From Neckera pumila (Eukaryota; Streptophyta; Bryopsida; Hypnales; Neckeraceae), in assembly GCA_963969595.1 (NCBI GenBank), contig OZ018416.1, positions 4,232,065-4,296,064 on the forward strand: a DNA stretch of 64,000 nt. Reading direction: 5' to 3'. The position numbers were made by a program, and so were the translations under genes. Positions 11,937 through 22,866 of the stretch are shown in pieces. Under the pieces are notes generated by a model that ran no database searches, was not told where the DNA came from, and was given only the letters and a program-made list of their open reading frames with translations. Numbering within the stretch: position 1 is the stretch's first letter; each line of letters opens with the position of its first letter.

Positions 11937-12831
11937 CCTTTAGGGCCCGATCTATAAGAAACCCTGGAAACATTATCCATCATCCCCCGGATATGATAGC
12001 TCCTATTTTGATTTGAAAAAATAAGCATAGAAGCTTCTATTGTGGCACGCCGCCTTTAATGAGGTTTAGTGTTCCAGAAACGCTTGAACAACACGAGCAT
12101 TGAGTCCAGCCAATCCATAAACATCAATGTCGTCGACCATCCAATTCATGACAGATCGATGGGTGGTGAGGCTTGAAACCTGTTGAAGATGGTGGGCAGG
12201 GGCATCGAGAGGAATCTTAGCAAGCGGGGGTCGGTCCATGGTCAAATGCTGAAAAAAAGTAAAAACGCAATTGTAAGAAAAAATGGCGACCAAAAATTTT
12301 TTTTTTTGAGGAAACAGAGGACAAGAAGACAAAGCCAATGGTGTCATTGAAAGTGCAATCAGGTTGCAAGAGTGGCGAGAAACGACGGAGTATAAACCCG
12401 CCCCCTCTTGGAAAACAAATTCAATTTGGAGCGACAAGAATGAAGCTTGCTAGGCCCAAGGTTTCTAAGGTCCCACCTGATCGTGAAGCTGAAATAGAAG
12501 CAGCTCGCAAGGTCCGATTGCGATGCGCCCAGCAAGTGCCGATCCCGCCTCAGCCAGCAAGCATTGGCTCTGCTCTGAGCTGCAAGCCCCGACCACGCTT
12601 CAACTAGGAAGCTCGGAGCAACAAGCTCTCCAAATTTTGCTTTTCTCAGAAAAGGGCCAGCTCATGACGGCGGGAGGTGAAAATTTCAGTTTCTTAGGGA
12701 AGGGTTAGTTTTTGACGGCATGAATTCAATGCCCCAACACTATTTACACATAAGTTGGAAAATAGTGTTGGGGGTAAAAAACAAGGAGCAACACTAATTA
12801 TCACCCAACACTATTTATCAATTTTAGTGTA

Positions 12832-14411
12832 GTGTTTCCCGTAGTAATAATACTAATTTGCACTAGAGTATGTGAAGGTCTGATTCGACACTTAGGTGAT
12901 GAAATTAAATTTTCAGATTTTCAAGCCCACGTCAGCTTATACCATTCACAGGATGTGGCACTTTTCTTTTTACAAAAATGACTAAAATTATGTCAAATTT
13001 GACCTTTAAGTAGAATAATTTGAAAATTATGTTAATTTGAAAGGGAGACTTGTAATAGTCAATAAAATGGGATCTACACTATTTATACTATCATGTATAT
13101 AACTTTAGAAAATAACTTTCAAAATTTTTTTTTTTAAAGTGATATTTTTAAGAGTTGCCCTGACTACCTATCGAGCAATAGAAACTACATCTCATACAAT
13201 AACCTTTTAACCATGTTATTTAGTAGTCAAAATTTATGAAAATTGTTGCGCCGTAATGCTACCCCTCAACCACATATTGTATGAAAATTTCAAAGAAAAA
13301 CAATTTAAATTCTGTTGGTAGTGAGCTATCCAAAATTGCTATGTTGCCAAGAAAACGTCCTAGGGGTTAATCTAGTGCCCAAATCTATTAATGCCATATA
13401 CTAATATGCGTATGAGCAATCTATCCAGAGTTACAAGTAGAGTCATGATGTAATGGCCAATTTATACTTGTAGAGGAAATCTAATTTGGTTGCAATGAGG
13501 AGCTAAAAGAACGTAGTATATACATGAAGCAATAGAGAACATGAGGTAAACAATTATTAAGATTATTATATCCTACTATACTCTTTAAAGTATAGAAATA
13601 CTTCAACAATTGAATGATAATTAATCATCTTCTATTCCAATGCTTCTTTTACCAATTGAATTCCCATTTGCAGTTCCATTAGACTTGTGCACAACAATAG
13701 AATCATGATTATTTTTTATTGCACCAGTACTATTTTTAAGTGAATCTCCTTTGCAATTCCTGGTGGATTCTTATACAACATTAAGGTCATAATTGTCTTT
13801 GATTACTCTACTATTGCACTAAACCAATACTATTCTTTGCAACTCTCAATGGATTACCATCCATGACCTTTACAAAGCCCAATAAGTTAAAAATACAAAT
13901 CTTTAACTCTATTAGAAAATTCTTTCCAGATACCTCACTCCACAATTGCAGATCAATCAAAGTAAATAATTCTATACCTCTTTGATATTCTTGGTAGTTA
14001 AGCCATTCATATTTGCCTTGGGTTACCAACATTCATGTGACCAAAAATGTCTGGAAGTCCTTTGATTCCTAAGTTTCTTATGAATGAATCTATAAAAAGG
14101 ATTTACTTAGTTCAATGAAGCTCTATAAAAAGGGAGTCCTTAGATTAATGTCATATGCAAACAAAGCTTCCAAAACAAACTGAGATTTATCAAAAGAGCC
14201 AAAGCATAATGTCCTCATTTAGTATGATCAATACAACCTTTGTTGAATTTGATCAAAATATACTAAAGAAAATGGAATTTAATCATCTAGAAGTCTTTTT
14301 CTAGGTTGCCAATGGTATTGTGATCAAAATGTTTGGAAGCCCTAATATACTAACATATAGATGACTACATGAGGTGCACATGTGGACATTGACTTGTTCG
14401 GGGCAAATGAA
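12832..14411. other. AT-rich intergenic, nothing recognised
   Basis: No coding frame with recognisable content. Short frames such as 13811-14032 (-) look random in this composition. No clear repeat boundaries. Confidence 0.5.
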
Positions 14412-14415
14412 TTGA

Positions 14416-15333
14416 CCCCTAAAGGCCCAAGTGTCCGTTCAATAGACAAGTGGGATTTCAGGTAGGTACCTACAGGCTGAAATTTTGTCCTGATTTTTTG
14501 AACCATTTCTTGAAGATAGAAAAACTGATAAGTTTCGTGGGAGTATAATTTTTTTTCAAGCAGTGCCCGGGAAAAAAAGTTTATGCCCAAATAAGCTCAA
14601 AATAGGGGAGAGCCGGCAGCAAAAAAAATTTTGCAAAAAATAAGTTTTGAGTTTTTTTTCCCATAGACTATATTTTTGTCTATTTGAAAAGCTTTGATTC
14701 ATTTCATTTGGATTTGCTATGAGAAAGTTATGGACATTCTTGTTTGGGGGGCAATTAGAGCATCTTTTTTGAAAAAAATAACTTATAGGACTCATTTTTG
14801 AATGCAATTTTTGAAAATTTTGAAATTTTTTTTCTTGGCATGGTTTAGTTTACTTGCTAGAACAATCTCACCATTTGTATTAGTGCATTTTAATTTCATC
14901 TAAAATATATGAATGTTTTAGATTTTCCTTCTATCTCGTACCTAGTTCTACTTAATAATTTTTTATAATAATGAAAATTAAGATTTTTTTAATTTTTTTA
15001 ATTTTGGGTAGATCATCAACTCAATTCTCCATATAAACATTTAAAGCTCAAAACTCTGTAGTGCAAAAATTTTAAGTTAAAAATGTTCAAAGTCAAAAAA
15101 TCCAGTCCCACAATGTGCTGAAAACCTTGTTTTTTTCACTTTAAACGTAGATATCTTGCAATCTGTGCGGTCAAAAATTCTGAAATTTTTCCACACATTT
15201 TTATACTGGTTAGGTGTAAGATCCTATAGTTAGATGTGCAAAAAATATATTTTTAATTTTTTCTTCACTCTTTGCTAAAAAATGGCAGTTTTGGGTGTTT
15301 TTTGGCAGAAAAAAGACCTTGGGCCTTTAGGGG
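14416..15333. mobile_element. TTAA-family inverted-repeat element, copy P1
   Basis: 918 bp ending in inverted repeats CCCCTAAAGGCCCAAG. The right flank is TTAA (15334-15337) and the left flank is TTGA (14412-14415), probably a mutated TTAA. It has no coding capacity. It is the same size as copy P2 at 41644-42561 and similar throughout. TTAA flanks plus CCC-type ends resemble piggyBac-derived non-autonomous elements. A TA target (Tc1/mariner) with one more terminal base is the alternative. Confidence 0.8.
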
Positions 15334-15337
15334 TTAA

Positions 15338-15831
15338 CATGTCCAATCACTATTTAGAAGGACCCTTAACTCCTCCATATGGCAAGCAAGAATATTTTTT
15401 GTGCAGGTGGTCATTAACTCCTTTGTAACTATAGTGCAGTTATATATAGGATCCATTTTTGCCATTTGGTGATTTCAACTACTTTTTGGTTATTATTTTT
15501 GTCTTTAAATTTTTTTAATTTAATTAATTATATTTGCCTCTATTTTTATTCTTTTGTATGTGGATGCAAGGCAATTGTTTTTGAAGTTGCAAAGCAACTG
15601 TTTGGCATTTCTTTGTGAGTTCATTCCTAATAAATAAAATAAATTGTGGAAAATTCAAATAGTAGTGTTATATCTTTGAGGATGATTATAGGGTGTAATA
15701 GAAGAAACTTCTTAACCTTAAGGTGACAAAAGGATGAAAAGGAAAGTGTAGTGAATGGAGAACCTAAAAAAGGCATTTGACGAGGCATTTGGATTTGAAA
15801 AATGCATGTAGCTTAGACATACATTAGATGA
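15338..15831. other. AT-rich intergenic, nothing recognised
   Basis: Spacer between two transposons. The frame at 15718-15942 (-) overlaps the next MITE and has no recognisable content. Confidence 0.5.
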
Positions 15832-16126
15832 GATTTGGGGGTCTTGGAGGGCTCTGAGTTCCCTTGATGTCTGCTGCGTTCCCAGACTACGGGAATGTAG
15901 CAGCAGCAACTGCCTGACGTGGCATAGCGATTGCCACATCATTTTTTGAAAAAAAAAAAAAAAAAATTTGCTTAGAATGATATTTTGGTAAAAAAAATTA
16001 TTTATTTATTTTTTTTTTTTTTGAAAAAAAAAATTCTGACACACTTGTAACAATGTTCACTGAATCTGGGCAGATCAAGGAACAAGCCTGAAACGGCCAT
16101 CTAAGACCCCCAAATATCATCTAATG
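15832..16126. mobile_element. MITE with CATTAGATG ends
   Basis: 295 bp. The left end CATTAGATGAGATTTGGGGG matches the reverse-complemented right end CATTAGATGATATTTGGGGG, with similarity continuing about 10 bp further. A TA lies at each end (caTTAGATG / CATCTAAtg), so a TA target is possible. The centre contains TGACGTGGCA...TGCCACATCA and long A and T runs. It is non-coding. Confidence 0.75.
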
Positions 16127-16129
16127 ATT

Positions 16130-17080
16130 CTCTTGGACAAATCAAAATACAAGGTATAACTTCCATGCTTGTCATTGGAACTCACTATGTCCAATTGACT
16201 AATCAAGAATGCCATGAATGTCTATTATGTGCATAAAAATACCACAAGCCAATTCCTGTCTTTTTTGGAAGTAAGATACCTTGCATTTATAGGTTTATGA
16301 TGCAGTCATGATATTGATTTTTCCTCATTCAATGGACTTTTAACCAAGAATAGTGCGCGGCCTCTTCTATTCCATTTCAAATTCTTTTCACTTGTGTATA
16401 ACAAAAGAAATGGTGATGACTAAATCCTTCATCTTCTACGATGAATTTTAGTGATTCCTTATACCTTTAAATAGCACCACACATTGAACAACTTCCAAAC
16501 ATTTAAGGGCAATACTTGGGCAAGTACATGTGCAATGTAGTCATATATCAGTGTGCCTTTCAACTTCTTCATTTGGGCAGTTAGAAATTCATAAGCCGTT
16601 TTTGAGCTTGCAAATTAAGTTTGGAAACCACAAATGACTTGTATCAATATTTGAGGCTACAGCACAAATTAAAGCACTCACTACCATTTTAGGAGATCCA
16701 TCTACCACTTTTTTCCTAATATTTTATTTCCAAAAAAATAAAGCTATCAAATTCATTGTTTTGTCTTTTAGAGCACTATTTCATACCCATAGAATTTGGC
16801 AAAATAATTATTGGATGCAAAAATGTTTGTCAATGTTTATAAGACTTGGCAAAATCATTCATTTATCTTTTCAAGGTTAAGGAGTTAAGGCCCAGTTTAC
16901 ACCAAATCCAAAGGTGAGGGGACAAAAAGTTTTGAAGGTTTTGATTCATTGTAATGGAGAAGTTTTTAGAAAATGTGTTTACACCATGAAATGAGAGGTT
17001 TAGGATCTCCAAGGAGGTCCAATGACTTGGAGAATACTCCTTTCCTATATGGTTGAAAAGTCCTCAAATTTTGATCCCCT
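16130..17080. other. Intergenic, nothing recognised
   Basis: AT-rich spacer with no recognisable gene and no repeat boundary that I can define. Confidence 0.45.
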
Positions 17081-17159
17081 AAATTATAGTTAAATCCACC
17101 TCAGAGAGGTGGGTATGATTGAAATTATGGAGGTCATTGCTGGAAAGCATCTATTAAAA

Positions 17160-17960
17160 TAAACTAGTATAGCCCTGTGCTGATGCCACAACCAAAACAA
17201 AAGCAAAGATAATTTTCTAATTATTAAAGGCATAATAAAAACTTTGAAACTCAATAACTTTTGCACCGTATGCTCAAATGCCACAAAACAAAGCCCATGC
17301 CCCCCTCCTCGCCGAGAGCTTTCCGACAGTACTAAGCACACGGCCAGAATCAAAGGAAAAATAATTTTCTAATTTTTTGATCCATAAATACTTCAAAATT
17401 CAATAACTTCTGCACCGTAGCTCCAAACGCCACAAAACCAAGCCCGTGCACCCTGCCTCACCGAGGACTTTCTGACGGTACCAAGTATGCGGCCAGGGGT
17501 TGCACGGTTCGAGAAATCTCAACGTAACAAACAAACAAATAAACAGCCAAACTTAAGGTATAGATATGGAATTTTTATTTTTTTATTTTTTTTCATTTCA
17601 TATGTTCTTTATGGTTTATACCAATCCTAAGGTTGTGACTTCCAATGAAGACTTCTCAATTTTTTGGCCCCTTTGGATTTGATGTAAAGCAGGCCTATGA
17701 TATAAGCACCCAAGTTTGTTACTTGAAGTGACCAAAACCTGTACATTATAAGTTTAGATTTGAAGCCTATTTGCTAAAAGGCCATACCTTAAAGTAGGTC
17801 GTTTGTTTGTTTTTTATGTTACGGTGAGATCTCCTAAACCATAGTCCTGTGGTTGCGTTCTTGGTATGGACAGAAAGTTCTCGATGATGAGTGGTGCATG
17901 GGCTTTGTTTTGTGGCCTTTGGACCAATGGTGGAATTTATAGAATTTTGAAAGTTTTTTT
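17160..17960. repeat. Direct plus inverted triplicate repeat (about 140-bp unit)
   Basis: Two tandem copies (about 17205-17346 and 17359-17496) share AATAATTTTCTAATT, AATTCAATAACTTCTGCACC and GCCACAAAACCAAGCCC. A third, inverted copy lies at about 17765-17960; reversed it reads GGCCACAAAACAAAGCCCAT. Next to copies 2 and 3 is the same flank, CGTAACAAACAAACAAATAA followed by TTAAGGTATAG. It is probably a nested or palindromic transposon relic with no coding capacity. Confidence 0.7.
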
Positions 17961-18163
17961 ATGAATTCAAAAAATTCAAAAAGTCATTTCTAACTTTTAT
18001 TTTGGTACACCTTTTATCCAGAAAGAAGTTCTTAAATGTCTCAGAGCTGATTCGCTTTGGGCGAATTTTGAAGAGCAATCTAATCGGACCCATTCACACT
18101 GCCACTTTCATCGTCTCCCTCCTGCGAAAGCCTAGATTCCAGGTGAGGAGGGCTAGAATCCCA

Positions 18164-18172
18164 AAACCCTAA
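18164..18172 (+). promoter_or_regulatory. Telo-box upstream of ATP synthase epsilon
   Basis: AAACCCTAA about 100 bp before the ATG, in gene orientation. This is a common element in the proximal promoter or 5' UTR of plant genes for mitochondrial and ribosomal proteins. Confidence 0.45.
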
Positions 18173-18273
18173 TACATTCCACAGCACAGCAAGCATTTGA
18201 GGTCTACCTTAGATATCTACAGTAGTGAATTCCAAGTTCGTGAGGGTGCCGCTGCATTCGATCGGAGGACGCA

Positions 18274-18607
18274 ATGTCGGGTGCAGCAGCAACGGCGGCG
18301 CAGGCCGCAGCGCCATTTTGGAGAACCGCAGGTATGACGTATCTCTCGTACTCCAATACCTGTGCGGCTATGTTGCGCAATTGCCTCAAGGAGCCTTTCA
18401 AGACCCAGGCGCTCAACCGCGAGCACGCCCACTACAAGTTCCAGCCCTACGTTGATGGCGCTCCTCAGAAAGCAGGTGCATATCTCGGTTTTGTCTCTTT
18501 CTTGGTATCTTTTAGGGAATAAATCAACAGGCGTTGCGATGAGCCTAAATTCTATTGCATTGTATTATGCAGTGGTGAGAGAGAGCGGTGCTCCGGCTTC
18601 AAGCTAG
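18274..18607 (+). CDS. ATP5E: Mitochondrial ATP synthase subunit epsilon
   Basis: Two exons, 18274-18475 and 18573-18607, with a 97-bp GT-AG intron, encode 78 residues. The core ([19 protein letters not shown], then [12 protein letters not shown]) matches the plant epsilon subunit, which is about 70 residues. This protein is part of the central stalk of the F1 sector, binding gamma and delta on the matrix side of the inner membrane. It is the small mitochondrial epsilon, not the chloroplast/bacterial AtpC type. The N-terminus carries an Ala-rich extension of a few residues. The second exon supplies only the last 11 codons ([11 protein letters not shown]). The start is the first ATG with that extension. 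Confidence 0.95.
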
Positions 18608-18628
18608 AAGGAGTAGCGGGATTGAGTC

Positions 18629-19130
18629 GAGTTTCTTGTGACATCGGAAATTTTATATTGATCGCCAGAGGATCTGACTAAAATAAACGCATTTTCTAGG
18701 GTTTCTGTAGACATGCCACTGGATGTTAGTTCCATGACTCTGGGAAACTCAGTGGTATTCATTTTGAATCACAACGGAGGTTGATTTCCTGTTGCGATGA
18801 TTTTCAGAATTTTCCTACTTGTGAGAGTCTTGCCCGATCTCTCTGTTCTTTTTACTCTATCTGAGTGAAGGGAATTTATGAAGTTTCTTGTGATATCGAG
18901 GACTTATGTCAGACATTGATCTAGAAAGTTTCTCTAAATGAAGCGACGTTTTCCAGGGTATCCGTGGACTTGCACCGGATGTTGTTCTGTAACTCTATCT
19001 TGCATTTTAGCAGTGCTCATTATGAATCGCAAGCTGAGGTCGGTACTTCAATTTCGATTTGCATATTGTGAGGTCTTGCGCAATCTCTTTGTTCTGTTTT
19101 ACATTATCTTTGTTGATTTGTACATCCTCG
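18629..19130. repeat. Diverged tandem duplication of about 250 bp
   Basis: The block from about 18629 recurs from about 18880. Paired landmarks are GTTTCTTGTGACATCG / GTTTCTTGTGATATCG, TTTTCTAGGGTTTCTGTAGA / TTTTCCAGGGTATCCGTGGA and CGATCTCTCTGTTCT / CAATCTCTTTGTTCT. It lies just 3' of the ATP synthase epsilon gene, probably in its 3' UTR or flank, and is non-coding. Confidence 0.7.
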
Positions 19131-21073
19131 AAGTGATCAAGTAACGGTGTACTCACACGAGTTGAGCATATTCTAGCAGCTTTAGTCTGGGTCTGAGATA
19201 GAGGACTTGTAATAATCTTTCCAACGATGGAACTTTGACAAAGGTGCTTTCCATTCTTGAAGCTAGGTGTCTTAGGCTTCGGTGCATCAGGATTCGTCAT
19301 CAACGGTGTACATATGTTTGTTGTTGCTGAATTTATTTCCCTTTAATGTTACTTTCTTCTGTTTCCTATTCTTGGAGTGCCTCGAACACAGTTGCGTATC
19401 GAATAATCTCATGGATGGTCGGCTACTACTTCTGGTATATCACTTTTCACCTTCAGCTAGGTCCTTGTTTGCCACCACTTAGTAGCAGCTCCGGGTTTGA
19501 TAGATAATGGTAAGAATATTTTAGAGTACATTGCTTTGACTGATGTTTACTGAGTCGTAAATTCCTTCCGCACAGACGTTATTTCGTACCAGATCACGCA
19601 GTCCTAACCATCTGTCAAGTAGTCGAGTGTAAAAGGGTGCAATTTTGACACGAGCAGCAAATCATGAGTCTGATTAGAACATCACTTGCGGAAGAAACAG
19701 AGCGAGCTGAAAGGAGTACCTGACCGTGAGCAGCCTCCAGGGTCTTACACATTTCACCTTGAACACTGCCTGCATTAAGGTAGCTACCTAATTTTGACCG
19801 CATTCTAAAACCGCACACTCTAGGTTCTTGCCTAAAATGTACGCCCACTATTCATCAAAGTCTATGGTCAGTTTTAGAAACACAGATTTTCAGCACTTTG
19901 AAAATTTGTAGTTTATTCATGCCTCGTCCAAGAAAAGGACTATAAGAGAGTCTAGAATCTCCTTTTGACTACCAACAAGTCCCCACAAAAAAATTTTCAA
20001 TAGAAAATGAGAACCAGCCGAGTTGCATGCTGAGTTGCTTATTTGTGCGATTTAAGGTGTAGTTATCTTAATGATTGATGGTGCTAATGATGGCAAATAT
20101 GCACACATGGGTGTAGAGATTATTTTCAGACGAGAAGATCTGTTCCACATTGCGTTCTTGTCAACTGAATGCAGACGTTTGAGAATCCGTCAGATCCTTC
20201 ACTCGTGTTCAGAATTTCTAACGCCTTGAATGATCTGCTTACTACCGGTACTACCATCCGAGATAGATGTTCACATAGTTACTTTGCGAGGTCAGTAAAT
20301 AGAGTGCACACATTCTAATCAGAAGCTTCGTTTGTCTTTCTAGAGATGAGTGACACCACAGAGAGCAGCAGTTCGCCTCAAACGTCAGTTCACAATTACC
20401 GATTCAAGGACGATGTATACCGAAGTTAAACCCTGCGGTGCAGGTATGGTGTCCTTCGCAATATCCCTTCGTATTGTCCGTTCTAACTGTACTCCTCGCA
20501 TACACAGTCAGTTTGCTAGCGGCTGTTACGTAAACTGCCCGGGTTGTTTCTCATGGCATTTTGGCTATCGGCCGAGGCCATATATAGCCTTCTCCACTAG
20601 ACGCTGAAGAAATCAACCCTTCGCACTCGGGAACTCGATTTATGAGTTTGTGCGCCTCATCTGCACAACGACGCTTAGTTGTATCAATTACTTCCTACCT
20701 GCATGTCTCCAGGCATTATCAATTTCTGACTTCTATTGCATGATAGCTTGACTCAGTTTTCTACTGATATCTGTGTTCTTTCGCAGCAGGATCAGCCCTG
20801 CACTAGATTGTTAGAGTACTAACTGAATCCGGGAACGAGGTACATATGCTATGCAGTCCTGCATTAATTTCGATTTTACCTACAAGAGCTGCTCTGTGCT
20901 TGTAAACGTATTTTAACGTATTCAGTTCTTGATATTTCTCTGTGCCGTATGTCATGTACTTTCACGCTGTCTGAGTTCAATTGACATTTTCATTAGTGCA
21001 CCTGAATTCTGGAGATCTTGAACATTGGAGCTGTCATTGTCTATTGTCGAGGACGATTTCTCCACCCTTCTGA
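19131..21073. other. Intergenic upstream of the LRR gene
   Basis: Holds one MITE (19778-20068) and a possible TATA box, TATATAGC at 20581-20588, about 490 bp before the LRR ATG. Open frames here (e.g. 20350-20607) have no recognisable content. A non-coding 5' exon of the LRR gene could lie here but cannot be proved. Confidence 0.45.
19778..20068. mobile_element. MITE with TA-AGGTAGCTACC ends (family R, copy 1)
   Basis: 291 bp between TA dinucleotides. The left AGGTAGCTACCTAATTTTGA pairs with the reversed right AGATAACTACACCTTAAAT. The interior (CTTGCCTAAAATG..., TTTTCAGCACTTTGAAAAT, TTTTGACTACCAACAAG) recurs at about 50137-50370 and 53065-53240. The ends resemble the AGGTGGGTACACCC family. 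Confidence 0.72.
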
Positions 21074-22426
21074 ATGGCAGGCCAGTGCCCAGCAATCAGA
21101 GTTAGATTCCTTGTTGTTGTTGGTCTCCTGGTAACAACGGTACATTACGCAATGGCATGCATTGCCACGGAGGGGAACGCTCTCCTGGCTTTCAAGGCGG
21201 GGATAACGTCAGACCCTACTGGCATACTCTCGGAATGGAATGCGTCGACTGACTGTTGTGATTGGCCTCACATAGTTTGCGGTAAGGATGGGCATGCCAC
21301 CAGTTTAGATATCCACCCCGATCCTTCGGCTGACGACCCCAGTATCTATCTGAGAGGTGAGTTTCCCATAACCTTGAAGGTTAAAATTTCATGGCACCAA
21401 AGCTCTTCAGATTAAGAATTCATTATTATTTTGTGTACATTGTTGACTGTGGGGCAGTGATCATTACACAGGCACAATATCACCATCTTTGGCGAAGTTG
21501 ACGCACCTTACGAGACTGGATTTGAGCAGCATGAAGAATCTCACTGGGTCCCTTCCCTCTGCCATTGGCACCTTGAAGAATCTTACATACTTAGACGTCC
21601 ACTCTAACAAACTCACTGGTCCCATTCCTACATCTTATGGTGGCCTCATCAACCTCACTTGGCTCAGCTTGGGCGACAACATGTAAGACACAATCTTATT
21701 CAGAAACTCTCTGTGTCAATTACCAGTTATGCTTTGAGGATAACAAGCTCTGTCCCCTTTCATCAGCGTTTGACAAGCCGCTTTTATTTTATGATATCAG
21801 AATATTAATGCGGCTCTTTTTGTCCTTAGTGCGAGAGACTCTTACAATTATGTTGCCTTTGCCGTCGAAAATTCAGGTTCACAGGGAGTGTCCCCTCCTC
21901 AATCGGAAATATAGGATCCACTCTCAAGTTTCTTTATCTCGGTGGATGTCAGCTGTCGGGAACGATCCCTCCGTCCCTGTACAAGCTCACCGGGTTACTG
22001 GCCCTTTTTCTAAATGGAAATCGTCTCACGGGCGGTATTTCTCCATTGATAGGGCAATTGAACGGCAATCTGACCATTCTCGACTTTTCCACTAACAATC
22101 TAACAGGTTACGTACCGTCAACCATCGGCAACTTAAAGCAGCTTCATTCTTTGAACCTCTCACATAACAAGCTCACTGGCAGTCTTCCCCAAAGTCTTGG
22201 AAACCTCACTGCACTTTGTATCTTGACACTTGACGACAACCAGTTCAGCGGCAATATTCCCGAGGTGCTTGCTACAAATCTGAAGAAGTTGGTTTACCTG
22301 GATCTCTCAAATAACAAATTAACCGGGCCGATTCCACAAGGAACTCCGTTTTCCACCTTCCCTGTCTCGTCATTTGACTCCAACGATGGCCTATGCGGTA
22401 ATCCGCTCCCCTCTTGCCAAAGCTAG
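21074..22426 (+). CDS. Secreted leucine-rich-repeat protein (PGIP-like, no kinase)
   Basis: Three exons, 21074-21356, 21472-21682 and 21877-22426, encode 347 residues in frame. Residues 1-29 look like a signal peptide. Residues about 30-70 form an LRR N-terminal cap (NALLAFKAGI...W...DCCDWPHIVC). About eight plant-type extracellular LRRs follow, with the LxxLxLxxNxLTGxIP pattern, and the protein ends in a C-terminal cap GLCGNPLPSC. No transmembrane segment or kinase follows, and the stop comes directly after the cap. Length and layout match polygalacturonase-inhibitor-like apoplastic LRR proteins (about 330 residues). The ligand is unknown. It could also be a truncated receptor-like protein. 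Confidence 0.88.
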
Positions 22427-22866
22427 GATTATCTCCATACTCAATGTAGGTTTTCCTGGATAGTTTGACAGACGGATTGTCCCTAACTATCTGAAATAAA
22501 GTCGGAGATTTACTGACTCACTTGACATCACCTGAGCCTCGTTCAGGAATCGCATTTTGGCTCTTTGGGTCTTTGATTGAGGTACTAGCATTAGAATGAA
22601 GATTCCCTTTAAAGCGATTTTATGGTTTGAGAGGCATTGTTCGAGGACTAACGAACTCGGAATAACCAATCCCTGTTCACAGGGATTATTATATCAAAGA
22701 TATTGTGCAGATGGAAGACGTACAATTCTTTCATTCTCAGCATCTTGTTGCGAACTAAGTTAACTCTCACAACTCTCTTGCACCTCACTCGTCTCTTCTT
22801 GTCTTGCCTTTCTCTCCTTGAAATCCTCTATTTTCACAAGACTACTCACATATATGGTGAACTAAC
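22427..22866. other. Spacer between convergent LRR and UAH genes
   Basis: About 440 bp containing the two 3' UTRs. No gene or repeat seen. Confidence 0.6.

Larger units (their letters stand above)
10926..12829. mobile_element. TA-flanked DNA transposon with decayed pogo/Tigger-like transposase
   Basis: A 1904-bp element bounded by inverted repeats. The left starts CACTAAAATTGGTAAATAGT. The right end, reverse-complemented, starts CACTAAAATTGATAAATAGT. About 23 of the first 25 bases match, and TA flanks each side (10924-10925, 12830-12831). A TA target duplication is the hallmark of Tc1/mariner/pogo elements. The minus strand keeps a fragment of a DDE transposase (11559-11936). Inside are a 10-bp perfect inverted repeat (10969-10978 / 10994-11003), a 20-bp tandem array and a 23-bp direct repeat. 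The N-terminal half of the transposase is not recognisable, so the copy is non-autonomous. Confidence 0.8.
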
